A stretch of DNA of 48,006 bases from an uncultured Bacteroidales bacterium (GTDB lineage: Bacteria > Bacteroidota > Bacteroidia > Bacteroidales > F082). The notes under the pieces are model-generated. The model worked only from the letters and a program-made list of their open reading frames with translations, searched no databases and was not told the DNA's origin. Numbering within the stretch: position 1 is the stretch's first letter; every line of letters begins with the position of its first letter. Shown here piece after piece: positions 15,923 to 25,790 of this stretch. The position numbers were made by a program, and so were the translations under genes. The DNA lies in contig CAMYYV010000009.1 of the NCBI GenBank assembly GCA_947303625.1, forward strand, positions 1-48,006, written 5' to 3'.

Positions 15923-18919
15923 TTATTGTTTTGGTAGTTGTATAATAAACTCTGCCCCCTCCCCTTCCTGGCTTTCGAAAGTAATCGTTCCGCCTGCGGA
16001 TTGCACGATGTTGAAGGTCAGCGAGAGCCCCACACCTGAGCCGCCTGTCTTGGTAGTAAAATTGGGAAGGAATATTTTCTCCTTGTCTTCATCCTTGATG
16101 CCCTTGCCGTTGTCTTTCACGCTGATGACGAAGGCTTTGTCGCTGGCTCTTAGGGCGACTTCAATCCGGCCATTGGGCTTCGATCCTATGGCCTGTACCG
16201 CGTTTTTCACGAGGTTGCTGACGGCGCTGTTGAGATGAGTCTTGTCGCCGACGAATGTGTGGTCAACGGAGGGGTCATGGTCGTAATGGAATTCGATGTT
16301 GTCGACGTTATCGTATAGGTTCACCACGTTGCCCACCAGTTCTGCCAAATCGAAGGGCGCAGGGTGGTTCTCGGGCATTTTGGCATAGCTTGAGAACGAC
16401 GAGGCGATGTTCGACAAGGAGTCGATTTGCTCGATTAATGTGTTGGCGGTGCTTTGGATTTGTTGGGTTGTGGCTTTTCCATTCTCTATGTTGCGTTGTA
16501 GCATCTGCACGCTAAGTCGCATCGGGGTGAGCGAGTTCTTGATTTCGTGTGCCACTTGCCGCGCCACCTCGCGCCATGCCGACTCGGTCGTGGTGCGTTT
16601 CAGCTCTGCGACGCTTTCGTCAAGTTTGTCGATGAGTTTGTTGTACTCCTCGACTAACTCGCCGATTTCATCGTCGCCTTCCCATTCGATGTGTTCATTC
16701 TTTTGGTCGATTTTGATGTGTCTCAGTTTGTCCTGTATCAGGGCTAAAGGCTTGGTCAGACGGCGAGCAATCAAGAGGATGAGCAACAGAGCGATGCCAA
16801 GCAACACGATGATGATATTGAGATAGGTAAGAATGAAATCTCGTATCTCTTTGTGCAAGTCGGTGGAGCTTGTGAAATACGGTGTGTTGAGATAGGCTAA
16901 CGTGTTGCCATTGTCGTCGGAAAGCGGGATGTATGCCGACTCGTAGGTTCCCTTGCCGAGGTGTTCGGCATGGGTATAATACAGCTCTTTATTCTTGTGG
17001 ATGTTTTGGTAGGCCTCAGGGTCCATCAACGGGGCCAGTAGGTGAAGGTCGTATATTTCGGGTCGCGTGGTGGCTATTAGTTGTCCATTGAGATTGTAAA
17101 GGTTCAAGTCGGTAAAGAAGGTGGTGGTATATTGTTGTAGGATTTCGTTCCACCTCTCTCGTGATGCTGTACGCATCGTTGTGGCTATGTCGTGGTCATT
17201 ACGCATCTCGATGGAAAGAGTCCTTGTGGTGTCAAATTGGTTGGCCGTGGTCTTTTTGTTGTATAAGGTTTGCATATAGACGATGGACACAGGTCCGATG
17301 ACGAGAAGTGAAATGCCCAAGGTGAGGAAGACCACGGTTTGCAATCTGCTTCTTAAGCTCCGGTCGCGCCATTTACGGTGTTCTTTGGGTCGTATTAACC
17401 ATAGAATCAAGAGATACGGCAAAAGAAGACCTAAGAAGAACACGGCAAAAGGTGCAGTAATTTCCGTCCAGCTTTTACTCGGTGTGCTGACCACGATGGC
17501 GTTGTTGTCGTCGACTATGATGGCGTAATGCTTGTATTTTCTGCTGAATGTGTATTCTTTGTCTCTCACCTTCAAGCTGTTCAGGAAGTTGGGATAGACG
17601 TAGCGACCATATTTGTAGACGAGCTGGTTGTCGCGGTAGCTGCCCACTGAATAGTCGTAAGGAGTTTGGCTATTTGCCTCCTGTAGGAGTTGCGGGAAAC
17701 CGAAGCCTTCGGGTGCAATCGGCTTGTAAAACTCGAAATAGAGAGTCTTTTGCTGTAAGGTGTCTTTCGATTCGATACGGATTGTACCTAAATAGTTGGG
17801 GTCGAGGGTGTAATAATCCATGAAATATAGGCCATCCCCTACCCTTTCGTGTCGGTTATTGCCCAGTTTTTCGAGGAAATAACCCTCACATTCGGTCACA
17901 AGTCCTTCGGGTTGGATATTGATCTCTTCGCCGGGTGCACAAAGTGTTAATGTTGCGTTATAGGCTTTCATTGTCTCGTCGAAGAGCAGCTCTTTCGAGT
18001 AGCCTAATATCACGTCAGCCAACACATTGCTTTCTGCAAACAGCATTTCGCGGACGGAAGTGTCGTTTTTCAGCTGTTCTGCGAATTGCAAATAACTTTT
18101 TTCGAACCCTTCGTCGCGTTTCACCATGAGTTTTTCAGCCAGTTGTTGCATTTGGCTGTTTTCCTTAGCCACTGTTTTCTTGTGATAGATATAGGTGCAG
18201 ATGATGGAAATGATTAGGACTGCGCCTATGCCGATGACTACCGCACGTGTCTTTTTCTCGTCATCAGGTGTCTCTTTTCGGTGTCTTCCTAAGGCTAACA
18301 GCGCGACTATGGCGATTAAGACAACGATTGGGACAAACCATAGCGAACGGAAAGGTTCTTTCAATCGGGGCTTGTCTGTGATTTTGTAATAGGTCAGAAC
18401 TTTGTTTTCGTTGTTTGTAAGCGCAATGCCACCCTCTTTTTCGGCTATGGCTATATCGGCATCGATAAACCAAGGTAGGCTTTGGATACGGTTTTCAAAA
18501 TACCGGTTTTCGATTTGATAGGTCGTGTTTACCGTTCGATAGACATAATAGGTCATGGAGCCTCTTTCGTAGGATTTCACGTAATAATTGCCGGATAATA
18601 GCGAACAGATGGTGTCATGCCCGACTGTCACTTTCCGTTTCATTAGTTTTGGGCTGACGTCGTTGCGGTTCCAGTAAACCAAAGTATCGCTCATGAAAAT
18701 GGACAATCCTGTATGGCTTTTTTCCAGCTGTTCCTGGTTTAGGCCTTTGTCGATCAGATTTTGCATTTCTTTGTCCATTTTTTGCACCGACCTTTGAAGG
18801 TTTCGTTGGACGAAGCTTTCGTTTAAGGAAAACAGAAAATAGGTTCCTATAAGAAGTAGCAAAATGATGCTGCTCCATGCAATCCAGTTTCCGATATGTT
18901 TGCTATTTTTGACCTTCAT
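15923..18919 (-). CDS. NtrY-like membrane sensor histidine kinase
   Basis: The 998-residue protein has a first membrane helix near residues 12-31, further helices near 190-245, a large extracytoplasmic sensor region, paired helices near 495-560, and a last helix before a HAMP domain (RRLTKPLALIQDKLRHIKID). The kinase core has the H-box ARQVAHEIKNSLTPMRLS (His791), the N-box NLVKNAVQAIG, DNGKGI and GSGVGLSL. The HEIKNxLTPM form is typical of NtrY-type kinases. No response regulator lies next to it, so its partner is elsewhere. A near -7 element GATTTTTG lies 14 bases before the ATG. Function: autophosphorylation in response to an envelope signal. Confidence 0.88.
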   Translation of the reverse strand: MKVKNSKHIGNWIAWSSIILLLLIGTYFLFSLNESFVQRNLQRSVQKMDKEMQNLIDKGLNQEQLEKSHTGLSIFMSDTLVYWNRNDVSPKLMKRKVTVGHDTICSLLSGNYYVKSYERGSMTYYVYRTVNTTYQIENRYFENRIQSLPWFIDADIAIAEKEGGIALTNNENKVLTYYKITDKPRLKEPFRSLWFVPIVVLIAIVALLALGRHRKETPDDEKKTRAVVIGIGAVLIISIICTYIYHKKTVAKENSQMQQLAEKLMVKRDEGFEKSYLQFAEQLKNDTSVREMLFAESNVLADVILGYSKELLFDETMKAYNATLTLCAPGEEINIQPEGLVTECEGYFLEKLGNNRHERVGDGLYFMDYYTLDPNYLGTIRIESKDTLQQKTLYFEFYKPIAPEGFGFPQLLQEANSQTPYDYSVGSYRDNQLVYKYGRYVYPNFLNSLKVRDKEYTFSRKYKHYAIIVDDNNAIVVSTPSKSWTEITAPFAVFFLGLLLPYLLILWLIRPKEHRKWRDRSLRSRLQTVVFLTLGISLLVIGPVSIVYMQTLYNKKTTANQFDTTRTLSIEMRNDHDIATTMRTASRERWNEILQQYTTTFFTDLNLYNLNGQLIATTRPEIYDLHLLAPLMDPEAYQNIHKNKELYYTHAEHLGKGTYESAYIPLSDDNGNTLAYLNTPYFTSSTDLHKEIRDFILTYLNIIIVLLGIALLLILLIARRLTKPLALIQDKLRHIKIDQKNEHIEWEGDDEIGELVEEYNKLIDKLDESVAELKRTTTESAWREVARQVAHEIKNSLTPMRLSVQMLQRNIENGKATTQQIQSTANTLIEQIDSLSNIASSFSSYAKMPENHPAPFDLAELVGNVVNLYDNVDNIEFHYDHDPSVDHTFVGDKTHLNSAVSNLVKNAVQAIGSKPNGRIEVALRASDKAFVISVKDNGKGIKDEDKEKIFLPNFTTKTGGSGVGLSLTFNIVQSAGGTITFESQEGEGAEFIIQLPKQ

Positions 18920-19074
18920 AATGTTCGTTCTTCAAAAATCGCGCTTTATTATTGATATTGTGCAAGTTGCAAAAGCTTTGTTATTTTTCGTCTTTTTTAC
19001 TTGTCTCGCATCGTCAGTCATTTTCTTGCCAAAACGTCTTAAATCGGCTGAAAACGGCCAAATTTCAAATTTCC

Positions 19075-19950
19075 TTATTTCTTCTCAAATATGTACACCA
19101 TGCTTGACCATTCACCTGAGCGTCTGGCCTTGCAGTTTGAGATCCATCCGCGATAGGCTCCCCTAATCAGAGGAAGCTTGTGTAACTTGTATTGTTCACT
19201 CATGAATGAGATGTAATAGGCATCCCATTTCAGTTTGTCTGTTTTGATAAGTTTTAATCCTTTGGTATTGAATATTTTAGCTATTACAATCTTGTTAAAA
19301 TGGTTGAGGTGTCGAGGTACATCGTAGGCTGCCCAAAGCTCTTTATAGTACTGTCCGTCATAGGATTTGTAGTTAGGTAATGCGATGATAATTCTACCAT
19401 TAGGTTTGATAAGTCGCTGTAATTGCTCAACTTGCCATCTTAGGTTATCGACATGCTCCAGCACGTGCCACATGGTGATGACATCGAACGATGCTGCGGG
19501 CAGGCTTTCGAGTTGTTCGCTTTCTATAATTTCTGCTTTCGTTCTTTGTCTGGCAATAGATTTGGCATCCTTTGATGGTTCCACACCTACGCATTGCCAA
19601 CCATGCGTTTCTGCCGTATGTAAAAAATCTCCGACGCCGCAACCGATGTCCAATATTTTTCCAACGCTTAATCCATTGGTTGCTAATGAATATTTGTGTT
19701 TTAGATTGTTTCTTTTGACTTTTTCGTAGATTTTTGGTATAAAGCCTTTTTTGTTTTCCTGATGGCTGTAGTATTCTTCTGACTTATAGTATTCGCCTAT
19801 TTTGTCTCTGTTTGGGCGGGGCATGGTGTATAATAGTCCACAGTTTAGGCATTCGCAAATATGGAAGTCTTCTTTTGTCAGAAACTCATCTTTGAGCCAG
19901 AGATTTATTTGCGCTTTGTCGGATCCGCACCAAGGGCATTTGTTGTTCAT
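19075..19950 (-). CDS. Class I SAM-dependent methyltransferase with zinc-finger N-terminus
   Basis: The 291-residue protein starts with a zinc-ribbon-like pair of CxxC motifs (CPWCGSDK near residue 4 and CECLNCGLLYTMPRP), followed by a Rossmann methyltransferase domain (GKILDIGCGVGDFLHTAE, VGVEPSKDAKSIAR, SFDVITMWHVLEHV). This arrangement is common in glycan-associated and other C-methyltransferases, but the substrate cannot be told. The ATG at 19950 is ten bases downstream of a parS-like site. It lies after mnmG on the same strand. Confidence 0.85.
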   Translation of the reverse strand: MNNKCPWCGSDKAQINLWLKDEFLTKEDFHICECLNCGLLYTMPRPNRDKIGEYYKSEEYYSHQENKKGFIPKIYEKVKRNNLKHKYSLATNGLSVGKILDIGCGVGDFLHTAETHGWQCVGVEPSKDAKSIARQRTKAEIIESEQLESLPAASFDVITMWHVLEHVDNLRWQVEQLQRLIKPNGRIIIALPNYKSYDGQYYKELWAAYDVPRHLNHFNKIVIAKIFNTKGLKLIKTDKLKWDAYYISFMSEQYKLHKLPLIRGAYRGWISNCKARRSGEWSSMVYIFEKK

Positions 19951-19959
19951 GGTCGTTTG

Positions 19960-19975
19960 TGTTTCATGTGGAACA
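19960..19975. promoter_or_regulatory. parS-like site (2 mismatches)
   Basis: The 16-mer TGTTTCATGTGGAACA differs from the widely conserved ParB-binding site TGTTTCACGTGAAACA at two positions. It lies between the methyltransferase start and the mnmG stop. A closer match at 21866-21881 flanks the other end of mnmG. Confidence 0.55.
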
Positions 19976-19981
19976 ATTGTG

Positions 19982-21853
19982 CTATCTTCCTAAAAATATG
20001 GCCAATACGTTGATGTCGGCAGGTGAAATTCCGCTGATTCTTGAAGCTTCTCCCAATGTGGTGGGTTGGTATCGGTTCAGTTTCTCCCTTGACTCGTAGG
20101 ACAATGATTGGAGTTGGTGGTAGTCGAAATCTTTTGGCAGCTTCACCCCTTCCAAGCGTCTCAATTTGTCGGCGAGTTCGTCTTCTTTTTCTATGTAGCT
20201 TGCGTATTTGATTTGTATCTCAGCCTCTTCCAGACATTCGTTGATAAATCGCTCTCTGTTTCTGTATTTTTCCAATGCAGGTAAGACCGTTATTATTTCT
20301 GCCAGATTGATTTGTGGACGCAGTAAAAGGTATGCCATCTTCATTTTTTGGTCTATCCTGGTGCTTTCTTTTTGCTCTAATAACCCGTTGATTTCGTCCG
20401 GATAGACGTAGGTTTCGTTTAGGAAGGCCTTGATTTCTTCTACTTTTTGCCGCTTTTCTATGTACTTTTGGTATCTTTCTTCTTTGGCTAAGCCTTGCTT
20501 GTGTGATAGTTCTGTGAGTCGGGTGTCAGCATTGTCTTGTCGTAATAGGATGCGATATTCTGCCCGGCTGGTGAACATTCTATATGGCTCGTCGACCCCC
20601 TTGGTGATAAGGTCGTCGATGAGTACTCCGATATAGGCTTCATAGCGTGACAATACTAAGGGCTCCTTTTCCCTTAGTGCCAAGCTTGCGTTGATGCCAG
20701 CCATCATTCCTTGGCACGCAGCTTCTTCATAGCCTGTTGTGCCGTTGATCTGTCCTGCAAAATACAGTCCATGTATGCGTCTAGTCTCCAAGGAGTGGTG
20801 TAATTGGTCGGGTGGAAAATAGTCGTATTCGATGGCGTAACCGGGGCGATATATTTTGGCGTTTTCGAAGCCTTCTATCTGTCGTAAGGCTTCGTATTGG
20901 ATATAATCGGGTAGCGACGAGCTGAAACCATTGAGATAATACTCTTCCGTAGTCCAGCCTTCGGGCTCCACGAAGAGTTGGTGGCTGTCTTTACTCGAAA
21001 ATCGCTCAATCTTATCTTCGATGCTTGGGCAATAACGGGGTCCCACGCCTTGTATTCTGCCATTGAACATGGGAGAGTATTTGAATCCTTTGCGTAACGT
21101 CTCGTGCACCTTGAGCGAGGTGTGTGCTATCCAGCAACTTCGTTGCTTGGTGATTTTGAATGGCTCCGTATAGGAGAAGCCTACCACTTCTTCATCGCCT
21201 TTTTGCTCGACGAGCTTGCTGAAGTCTATTGTCCGGCCGTCGATGCGTACGGGTGTACCTGTCTTCAGTCTTTTCACTTCAAAACCCTGTTCTTTTAGCT
21301 GCTCGCTGATGCCGTGACTGGCCACTTCGCCCATCCTGCCGCCTGGGAAGTGTTGTTCACCGATATGGATTAGGCCATTGAGGAAGGTGCCATTGGTGAG
21401 GATGACAGCCTTGCTCTCGATGTCGCCGCCCATTAAGGTCTTCACGCCTTTCACCTGATCGCCCTTGATGAGCAGACCCACTACCGTGTCTTGCCAAAAG
21501 TCGAGGTTGGGTGTCTTTTCCAAGAGACTGCGCCACTCAGCCGAGAACATCATCTTGTCGCTTTGGCATCTGGGGCTCCACATGGCGGGACCTTTCGACT
21601 TGTTGAGCATCCGGAATTGGATCATGGTGCGGTCGCTGACGATGCCGGAATAGCCGCCCATAGCGTCGATTTCGCGGACGATTTGTCCCTTGGCGATGCC
21701 GCCCATGGCGGGGTTGCATGACATGGATGCCATCAGACGCAGGTCCATGGTGACGAGCAGGACTTTGCTGCCCATATTGGCCGCTGCCGCTGCCGCCTCG
21801 CATCCCGCGTGGCCCGCGCCTACAACGATGATATCGTATGGTTCAAAATACAT
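19982..21853 (-). CDS. mnmG: tRNA uridine-5-carboxymethylaminomethyl modification enzyme MnmG (GidA)
   Basis: The 623-residue protein is of normal length for MnmG. It shows the FAD-binding Rossmann signature IIVVGAGHAGCEAAAAAA at the N-terminus, SCNPAMGGIAKGQIVREIDAMGG, and the family motifs GPRYCPSIEDKIERF and GTTGYEEAACQG. With MnmE it installs the cmnm5 group on U34 of tRNAs. Start ATG at 21853, 12 bases from a parS-like site in its leader. It follows ybeY, as in other Bacteroidales. In many bacteria mnmG lies near the replication origin. Confidence 0.97.
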   Translation of the reverse strand: MYFEPYDIIVVGAGHAGCEAAAAAANMGSKVLLVTMDLRLMASMSCNPAMGGIAKGQIVREIDAMGGYSGIVSDRTMIQFRMLNKSKGPAMWSPRCQSDKMMFSAEWRSLLEKTPNLDFWQDTVVGLLIKGDQVKGVKTLMGGDIESKAVILTNGTFLNGLIHIGEQHFPGGRMGEVASHGISEQLKEQGFEVKRLKTGTPVRIDGRTIDFSKLVEQKGDEEVVGFSYTEPFKITKQRSCWIAHTSLKVHETLRKGFKYSPMFNGRIQGVGPRYCPSIEDKIERFSSKDSHQLFVEPEGWTTEEYYLNGFSSSLPDYIQYEALRQIEGFENAKIYRPGYAIEYDYFPPDQLHHSLETRRIHGLYFAGQINGTTGYEEAACQGMMAGINASLALREKEPLVLSRYEAYIGVLIDDLITKGVDEPYRMFTSRAEYRILLRQDNADTRLTELSHKQGLAKEERYQKYIEKRQKVEEIKAFLNETYVYPDEINGLLEQKESTRIDQKMKMAYLLLRPQINLAEIITVLPALEKYRNRERFINECLEEAEIQIKYASYIEKEDELADKLRRLEGVKLPKDFDYHQLQSLSYESREKLNRYQPTTLGEASRISGISPADINVLAIFLGR

Positions 21854-21865
21854 CTCTTTGGTCGG

Positions 21866-21881
21866 TGTTTCCCGTGAAACA
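21866..21881. promoter_or_regulatory. parS-like site (1 mismatch)
   Basis: TGTTTCCCGTGAAACA matches the ParB-binding consensus TGTTTCACGTGAAACA at 15 of 16 positions and keeps the dyad symmetry except at one base. It lies in the leader of mnmG. Confidence 0.72.
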
Positions 21882-21920
21882 ATTTGTTTATTATGTTGAT
21901 TATCAGTTTTATAAATTGTT

Positions 21921-21995
21921 TAACCCTGACCATAAACCCTGACCCTGACCATTTCAACAGGGTGAAAAGTCAGGGTCAGGGTCATTGGTCATGGT
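21921..21995. repeat. Family E palindromic repeat (TGACCCTGACC arms), overlapping ybeY 3' end
   Basis: The left arm has TTAACCCTGACC, ATAAACCCTGACCCTGACC and the right arm GTCAGGGTCAGGGTCATTGG, TCATGG, enclosing the loop CATTTCAACAGGGTGAAAA. A second copy at 42392-42468 has nearly the same arms but a different loop. The last 14 residues and the stop of YbeY are encoded by the right arm. Confidence 0.87.
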
Positions 21996-22409
21996 TTGGT
22001 ACAATGCCAGACATATCTCCTCTTGGGCTCTCATCTCTTTCTGGTCTTCTTCGCTGTGGTCGTCAAAGCCGATAAGGTGCAACACACCGTGGATGATGAC
22101 GCGATGCAGCTCACTCTCATAGCTTCTGCCGAAAGTCTCGGCATTCTCCTTGATGCGCTCGGTGCTGATGCAGAACTCGCTCGAAAGCACGGTTTCACAG
22201 TCGGTCAAAGGAAAGGTTACGATGTCGGTATAGAAGTCGTGTCCGAGGCGTTCCTTATTGATTTCCAACAACTTCTCATCGCTACAAAAATAGTAGTACA
22301 ACTCCCCTATTGTCTTGCCGTGTCTTTGGGCCACTTTGTTGATCCACGCCTTGTCGTGTAGTGGGTCTATGGGTGGCATCTCTACATCCAATGTGTTGAA
22401 TCTGATCAT
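21954..22409 (-). CDS. ybeY: rRNA maturation endoribonuclease YbeY
   Basis: The 151-residue protein has the zinc-binding signature HRVIIHGVLHLIGFDDH, the three histidines of the catalytic metal site, and the upstream YTDIVTFPL motif. YbeY takes part in 16S rRNA 3' maturation and ribosome quality control. The C-terminal YQTMTNDPDPDFSPC is not part of the family: it is translated from the right arm of the family E repeat, which also supplies the stop. It sits between the DUF4175 gene (1-base gap) and mnmG, probably one operon. Confidence 0.93.
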   Translation of the reverse strand: MIRFNTLDVEMPPIDPLHDKAWINKVAQRHGKTIGELYYYFCSDEKLLEINKERLGHDFYTDIVTFPLTDCETVLSSEFCISTERIKENAETFGRSYESELHRVIIHGVLHLIGFDDHSEEDQKEMRAQEEICLALYQTMTNDPDPDFSPC

Positions 22410-22410
22410 C

Positions 22411-25400
22411 TTAGTGTGTGTTTTTCTTCATGTAGTATTCGTTAATCTTGTTCTGGTAATAGGGAGCGTATTCAATCGGGTTGGTCTTCAGGAACTCTTG
22501 GTTTTTCTTCATTGACTCCTTATAGAGGAGGTCGTTTATCTGTCTGTCGAAATGCGAGCCTTTGTATTCGTTCGACTTGCGTTTCTCCTCTTGTTCGCGT
22601 TTCTCTTGGGCTTTTTGCGATTCTAGCATCCTTGACTCAATCTTACGGCTGCGTTCAATCATCTGTCGGTTGATTCTTTTATTCACGAGGTCTTCTTCCA
22701 GTTTCTCCATGTCCTTGATGATTTCGTTGAAGCCGTCGTCGCCGATCTGTCCATTTTCTTTCATGTCGTTGAGCATCTGTTGCATGCCTTGGCGAAGCAT
22801 CTCTTGTTCGGCGGCCATGCGTGCAAACTCCTCACTCATCGAATTGGGTGTTTGTTGACCCTTTTCCATCTGCTCTTGCATCTTTTGGAGCTGCTCGCTG
22901 AGTTGCTGTTGCATTTGTTGCATCTTTTGCATGCTTTGCTGGCCTTGTCCCTGTTTAGGATTAGAACACGACATTGGCATGCCCATGGCATCCATACTGT
23001 TTTCCATGTTCTCCAACGACTCAGCCAGCATCAGCGCCAGGTTGTTCATCGACATCATGGCGGTCTGCTGATGGCGCGTGGCTTGCGACAGCTTCAGGTC
23101 GTTGAGTTGTTTCATCGCGTTTTCGGTCTGATTCTCAATGGTGTGCAGCTCATCGAAGACGAAGTTCTGGATCATAGGTTGGCGCATGGCCATGCTACGC
23201 AAGGAGTCGCGGACCATATTGAAGTTGTCGGCCACCTCTTTCTGATGGATGATCTTTTCAACCAACGATGGGTCGTCGGTGCGCATCTTGCCAATTTCGG
23301 TCATCAGGGCCTCTTGTTCATGCGAAGCTTGTACCACGTTTTCAAGCAGAATGCGCATCAAATGTGCGTCTTCGGCCATCTGTTGCATGCCGCCCATCTG
23401 CATCATCGACATCATGTTCTGTGCCATTTGCTGCATCTTTTGGCCTGCATTCTGTTTGTTTTGTTGCGACTGTTGTTGCTGGTTGTTCTGCTCGTTCTGC
23501 ATGGCATCTTGCAGGTCTTGGTCGATGCTCTCCTGCATCTCTTGGTCTTTCTCCATGTCGAAAGGCTGTTTTAAGTCTTGGTTTTTCTCCAGCAACTGAT
23601 CGAGTTCATCCATCATCTTGTCGAACTCCTCCTTGGCTTCTTCGGCTGTTTTTTGGTCGTTCTTCTCCCCTTCTTTATCTTGATTTCCAGCCTCTTGCTT
23701 CTGCAATTCTTCGCCTAGTTTATCTAATTTGTTGGCCAAGTCGCTGAGGTCTTTCTCCATCTTAAGCTGTTCCAAAAGTGCCATGTTGCGGTCGAGGAGA
23801 TTCTGCATCGACTGGTTGTTTTTCTTGATGTCCTGCATCATCTGCTGCATCTGTTCGCGTGGCATCTCTTCAAGGAGTTTGTCGATTTGTTCCAACATCT
23901 TTTGCAGCTCCTCTGGGAATACCTCGTCGAATAGCTTGTTGATTTGCTCCTGTTTCTTGATGAGGTCTTCGTTGCCTAGGTTGTGTTCTTTCATGAATTC
24001 CGACAGCTTCTCTTGTTCTTGCTGTAGCTTGTTCCATTCTTCCTGGATCTGTTGTTGCCGCTCCAAGAGGTCTTTCATCTTCTCCTTGTCGGCCCAATCC
24101 AACTCCTTCTTTTGGATGAGGTCTTGCAGCATCTTCTCGATTTCTTCTTGCAGCTTGTCGGCCTCTTGCGACTTCTCTTGCAGACGTTCCATGATGTCGT
24201 CCGATTGCTGGTCGGCGATGCTGTCCAAGGCCGATTCCGAAGGTTTATAGTAAGTGAAAGTCTCTGAGCGCTTCGACTTGGGCCCGTGGAAACCATCGTT
24301 GTCCCAGACCACAAAATATACCTCCATGTTCTGACCTGGCATGATGCCGAGGCTGTCCATGTTGAACTGGTAGAAGAAAGAGGAGCGTGTCTGCTTCATG
24401 TCCAAGGGCACAGTCTTGACGATGTTCTTTTCTTTGGGTTCCTTCACGATGCAGTTGAAGGTCAGGCGGCTGAAGCCGTAGTCGTCGGTGACGAGGCCTG
24501 AAAAGTAGACATTGGTGGAGAGCTGTTCGTCGAACGACTCCACGCGGATGTCGGGGTAAGCGTCGGGCAGCACGTCGACGGAGAAGGGTAGGGGATCGAT
24601 GCTTTGGTTCCAAGTGTTCTGCACCTGCACCTCGAATTTGGTGGACTGTCCGGCCACGAATTGGTATTCAAAGACATCGTCATTGGCCGTCAGGTCGGTG
24701 GTCAGCGTGTCGCGGGTGACGGACATCAGCTCGGTGTCGCGGGTGGTGAAGCTGAAGATGAGTTGGGTGCCTTGGGGCACGATAAGCCTTGTTTTGCCTT
24801 CTAAGGTCTCATTAGTGCGGTGGATGTAGGCGGGATAGCGCAAATCGCAGCGGTAGGAGAGTAGGGTAGGGTTGGGGCGCACCGTGATGTGCAGGGGACG
24901 GCTGGTGTATTCGCCTCCGGTTACGTTGAAGTCCAAGTCGTTGAACAGATTCTTGAAGGTGTAGCTGAAATCGTTGGCCGAGCCACGGGTCATCAGCTGT
25001 TGCCCCAGCTCGCTCTTCACATAGAAGGCGTCGGGGATGCGGTCGCCGGTGACGCGGATGTTGAACTTCACCTCCTGGCCTTGGGTGGTCTCTATCTCGT
25101 CCTGCTCGATTTCAACCTGATAGGGTAGGGGTTTCTCGAAATGCTGCTCATAGTTAACGATGCGTTGCGTGGGCTGCACTGCAAAAGAGGGCAGAAAGAC
25201 CATCAAGGCTATTAATATAAGGAGCGAACCAAAGAAGATGCCCAAGTACTTCAAATTGCCGCGCAAGTCGACAGCATCGGAGAAGCGGATAGGGGAGAGG
25301 CGGGCACTACGCTGCTCGATGGTGGCGGCCAACAAAGCGTTATCATCTGAGGTCTCTGAGCCCTGAGCCTGTCGAAGGGTCGAAGGGCCGACATTATTGG

Positions 25401-25770
25401 TTGTATTTAAAGCCTCCATCTGGTTGCTCAGTTGAATCGTATTCAGCAACTTGTCCTTGATTTCTGGAAAGAACTTGCCGATCATCACCGAAGCCTGTTC
25501 CACTGACATCTTCTTTCGGAAGCGAATGAGGTTGATAAGTGGGATGAGGAAATAATACACCAGCACAAAGGCGCTGCCTGCCAGCAAAAACAGGAACAGC
25601 ACAAAACGGCCTTTGGGCGGGAACCACGAGAAGTATTCTAGCCCGTTGATGAGCAGGTAGAAAACAATCCACAGCACGGCACCCACCAACGCTCCTTGTA
25701 TCAGGCGGTTGAGGTAATACTTCCGCGTGAAGCCCTCGATTTTCTCTATCAATTTGTTTGGTGCAGACAT
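22411..25770 (-). CDS. DUF4175 family membrane protein
   Basis: About 1,119 residues. The N-terminus has two membrane helices (near residues 25-80), a third follows at about 180 (YLGIFFGSLLILIALMVFLP), then a large beta-rich extracytoplasmic part and a long coiled-coil tail rich in Q, M, E and K (for example QNNQQQQSQQNKQNAGQKMQ) typical of DUF4175. I chose the ATG at 25770; the GTG six bases upstream is also open, but the promoter TATTTTTG at 25791-25798 fits either. Function unknown; the family is common in Bacteroidetes and adjoins ybeY and mnmG. A family B repeat (25351-25388) lies in frame in the loop after the second helix and encodes GPSTLRQAQGSE. Confidence 0.88.
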   Translation of the reverse strand: MSAPNKLIEKIEGFTRKYYLNRLIQGALVGAVLWIVFYLLINGLEYFSWFPPKGRFVLFLFLLAGSAFVLVYYFLIPLINLIRFRKKMSVEQASVMIGKFFPEIKDKLLNTIQLSNQMEALNTTNNVGPSTLRQAQGSETSDDNALLAATIEQRSARLSPIRFSDAVDLRGNLKYLGIFFGSLLILIALMVFLPSFAVQPTQRIVNYEQHFEKPLPYQVEIEQDEIETTQGQEVKFNIRVTGDRIPDAFYVKSELGQQLMTRGSANDFSYTFKNLFNDLDFNVTGGEYTSRPLHITVRPNPTLLSYRCDLRYPAYIHRTNETLEGKTRLIVPQGTQLIFSFTTRDTELMSVTRDTLTTDLTANDDVFEYQFVAGQSTKFEVQVQNTWNQSIDPLPFSVDVLPDAYPDIRVESFDEQLSTNVYFSGLVTDDYGFSRLTFNCIVKEPKEKNIVKTVPLDMKQTRSSFFYQFNMDSLGIMPGQNMEVYFVVWDNDGFHGPKSKRSETFTYYKPSESALDSIADQQSDDIMERLQEKSQEADKLQEEIEKMLQDLIQKKELDWADKEKMKDLLERQQQIQEEWNKLQQEQEKLSEFMKEHNLGNEDLIKKQEQINKLFDEVFPEELQKMLEQIDKLLEEMPREQMQQMMQDIKKNNQSMQNLLDRNMALLEQLKMEKDLSDLANKLDKLGEELQKQEAGNQDKEGEKNDQKTAEEAKEEFDKMMDELDQLLEKNQDLKQPFDMEKDQEMQESIDQDLQDAMQNEQNNQQQQSQQNKQNAGQKMQQMAQNMMSMMQMGGMQQMAEDAHLMRILLENVVQASHEQEALMTEIGKMRTDDPSLVEKIIHQKEVADNFNMVRDSLRSMAMRQPMIQNFVFDELHTIENQTENAMKQLNDLKLSQATRHQQTAMMSMNNLALMLAESLENMENSMDAMGMPMSCSNPKQGQGQQSMQKMQQMQQQLSEQLQKMQEQMEKGQQTPNSMSEEFARMAAEQEMLRQGMQQMLNDMKENGQIGDDGFNEIIKDMEKLEEDLVNKRINRQMIERSRKIESRMLESQKAQEKREQEEKRKSNEYKGSHFDRQINDLLYKESMKKNQEFLKTNPIEYAPYYQNKINEYYMKKNTH
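25351..25388. repeat. Family B palindromic repeat, in DUF4175 CDS
   Basis: CCCTGAGCCTGTCGAAGGG followed by TCGAAGGGCC; read on the minus strand it gives GPSTLRQAQGSE. It is nearly identical to the copy at 198-225, including the duplicated TCGAAGGG. Confidence 0.87.
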
Positions 25771-25790
25771 CTCCACATTAGATTAATCCG

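Noticed and set aside
22780-23747. Long plus-strand frames rich in L, H and C opposite DUF4175
   Set aside because: They mirror the Q/M/E-rich coiled coil of DUF4175 on the other strand.
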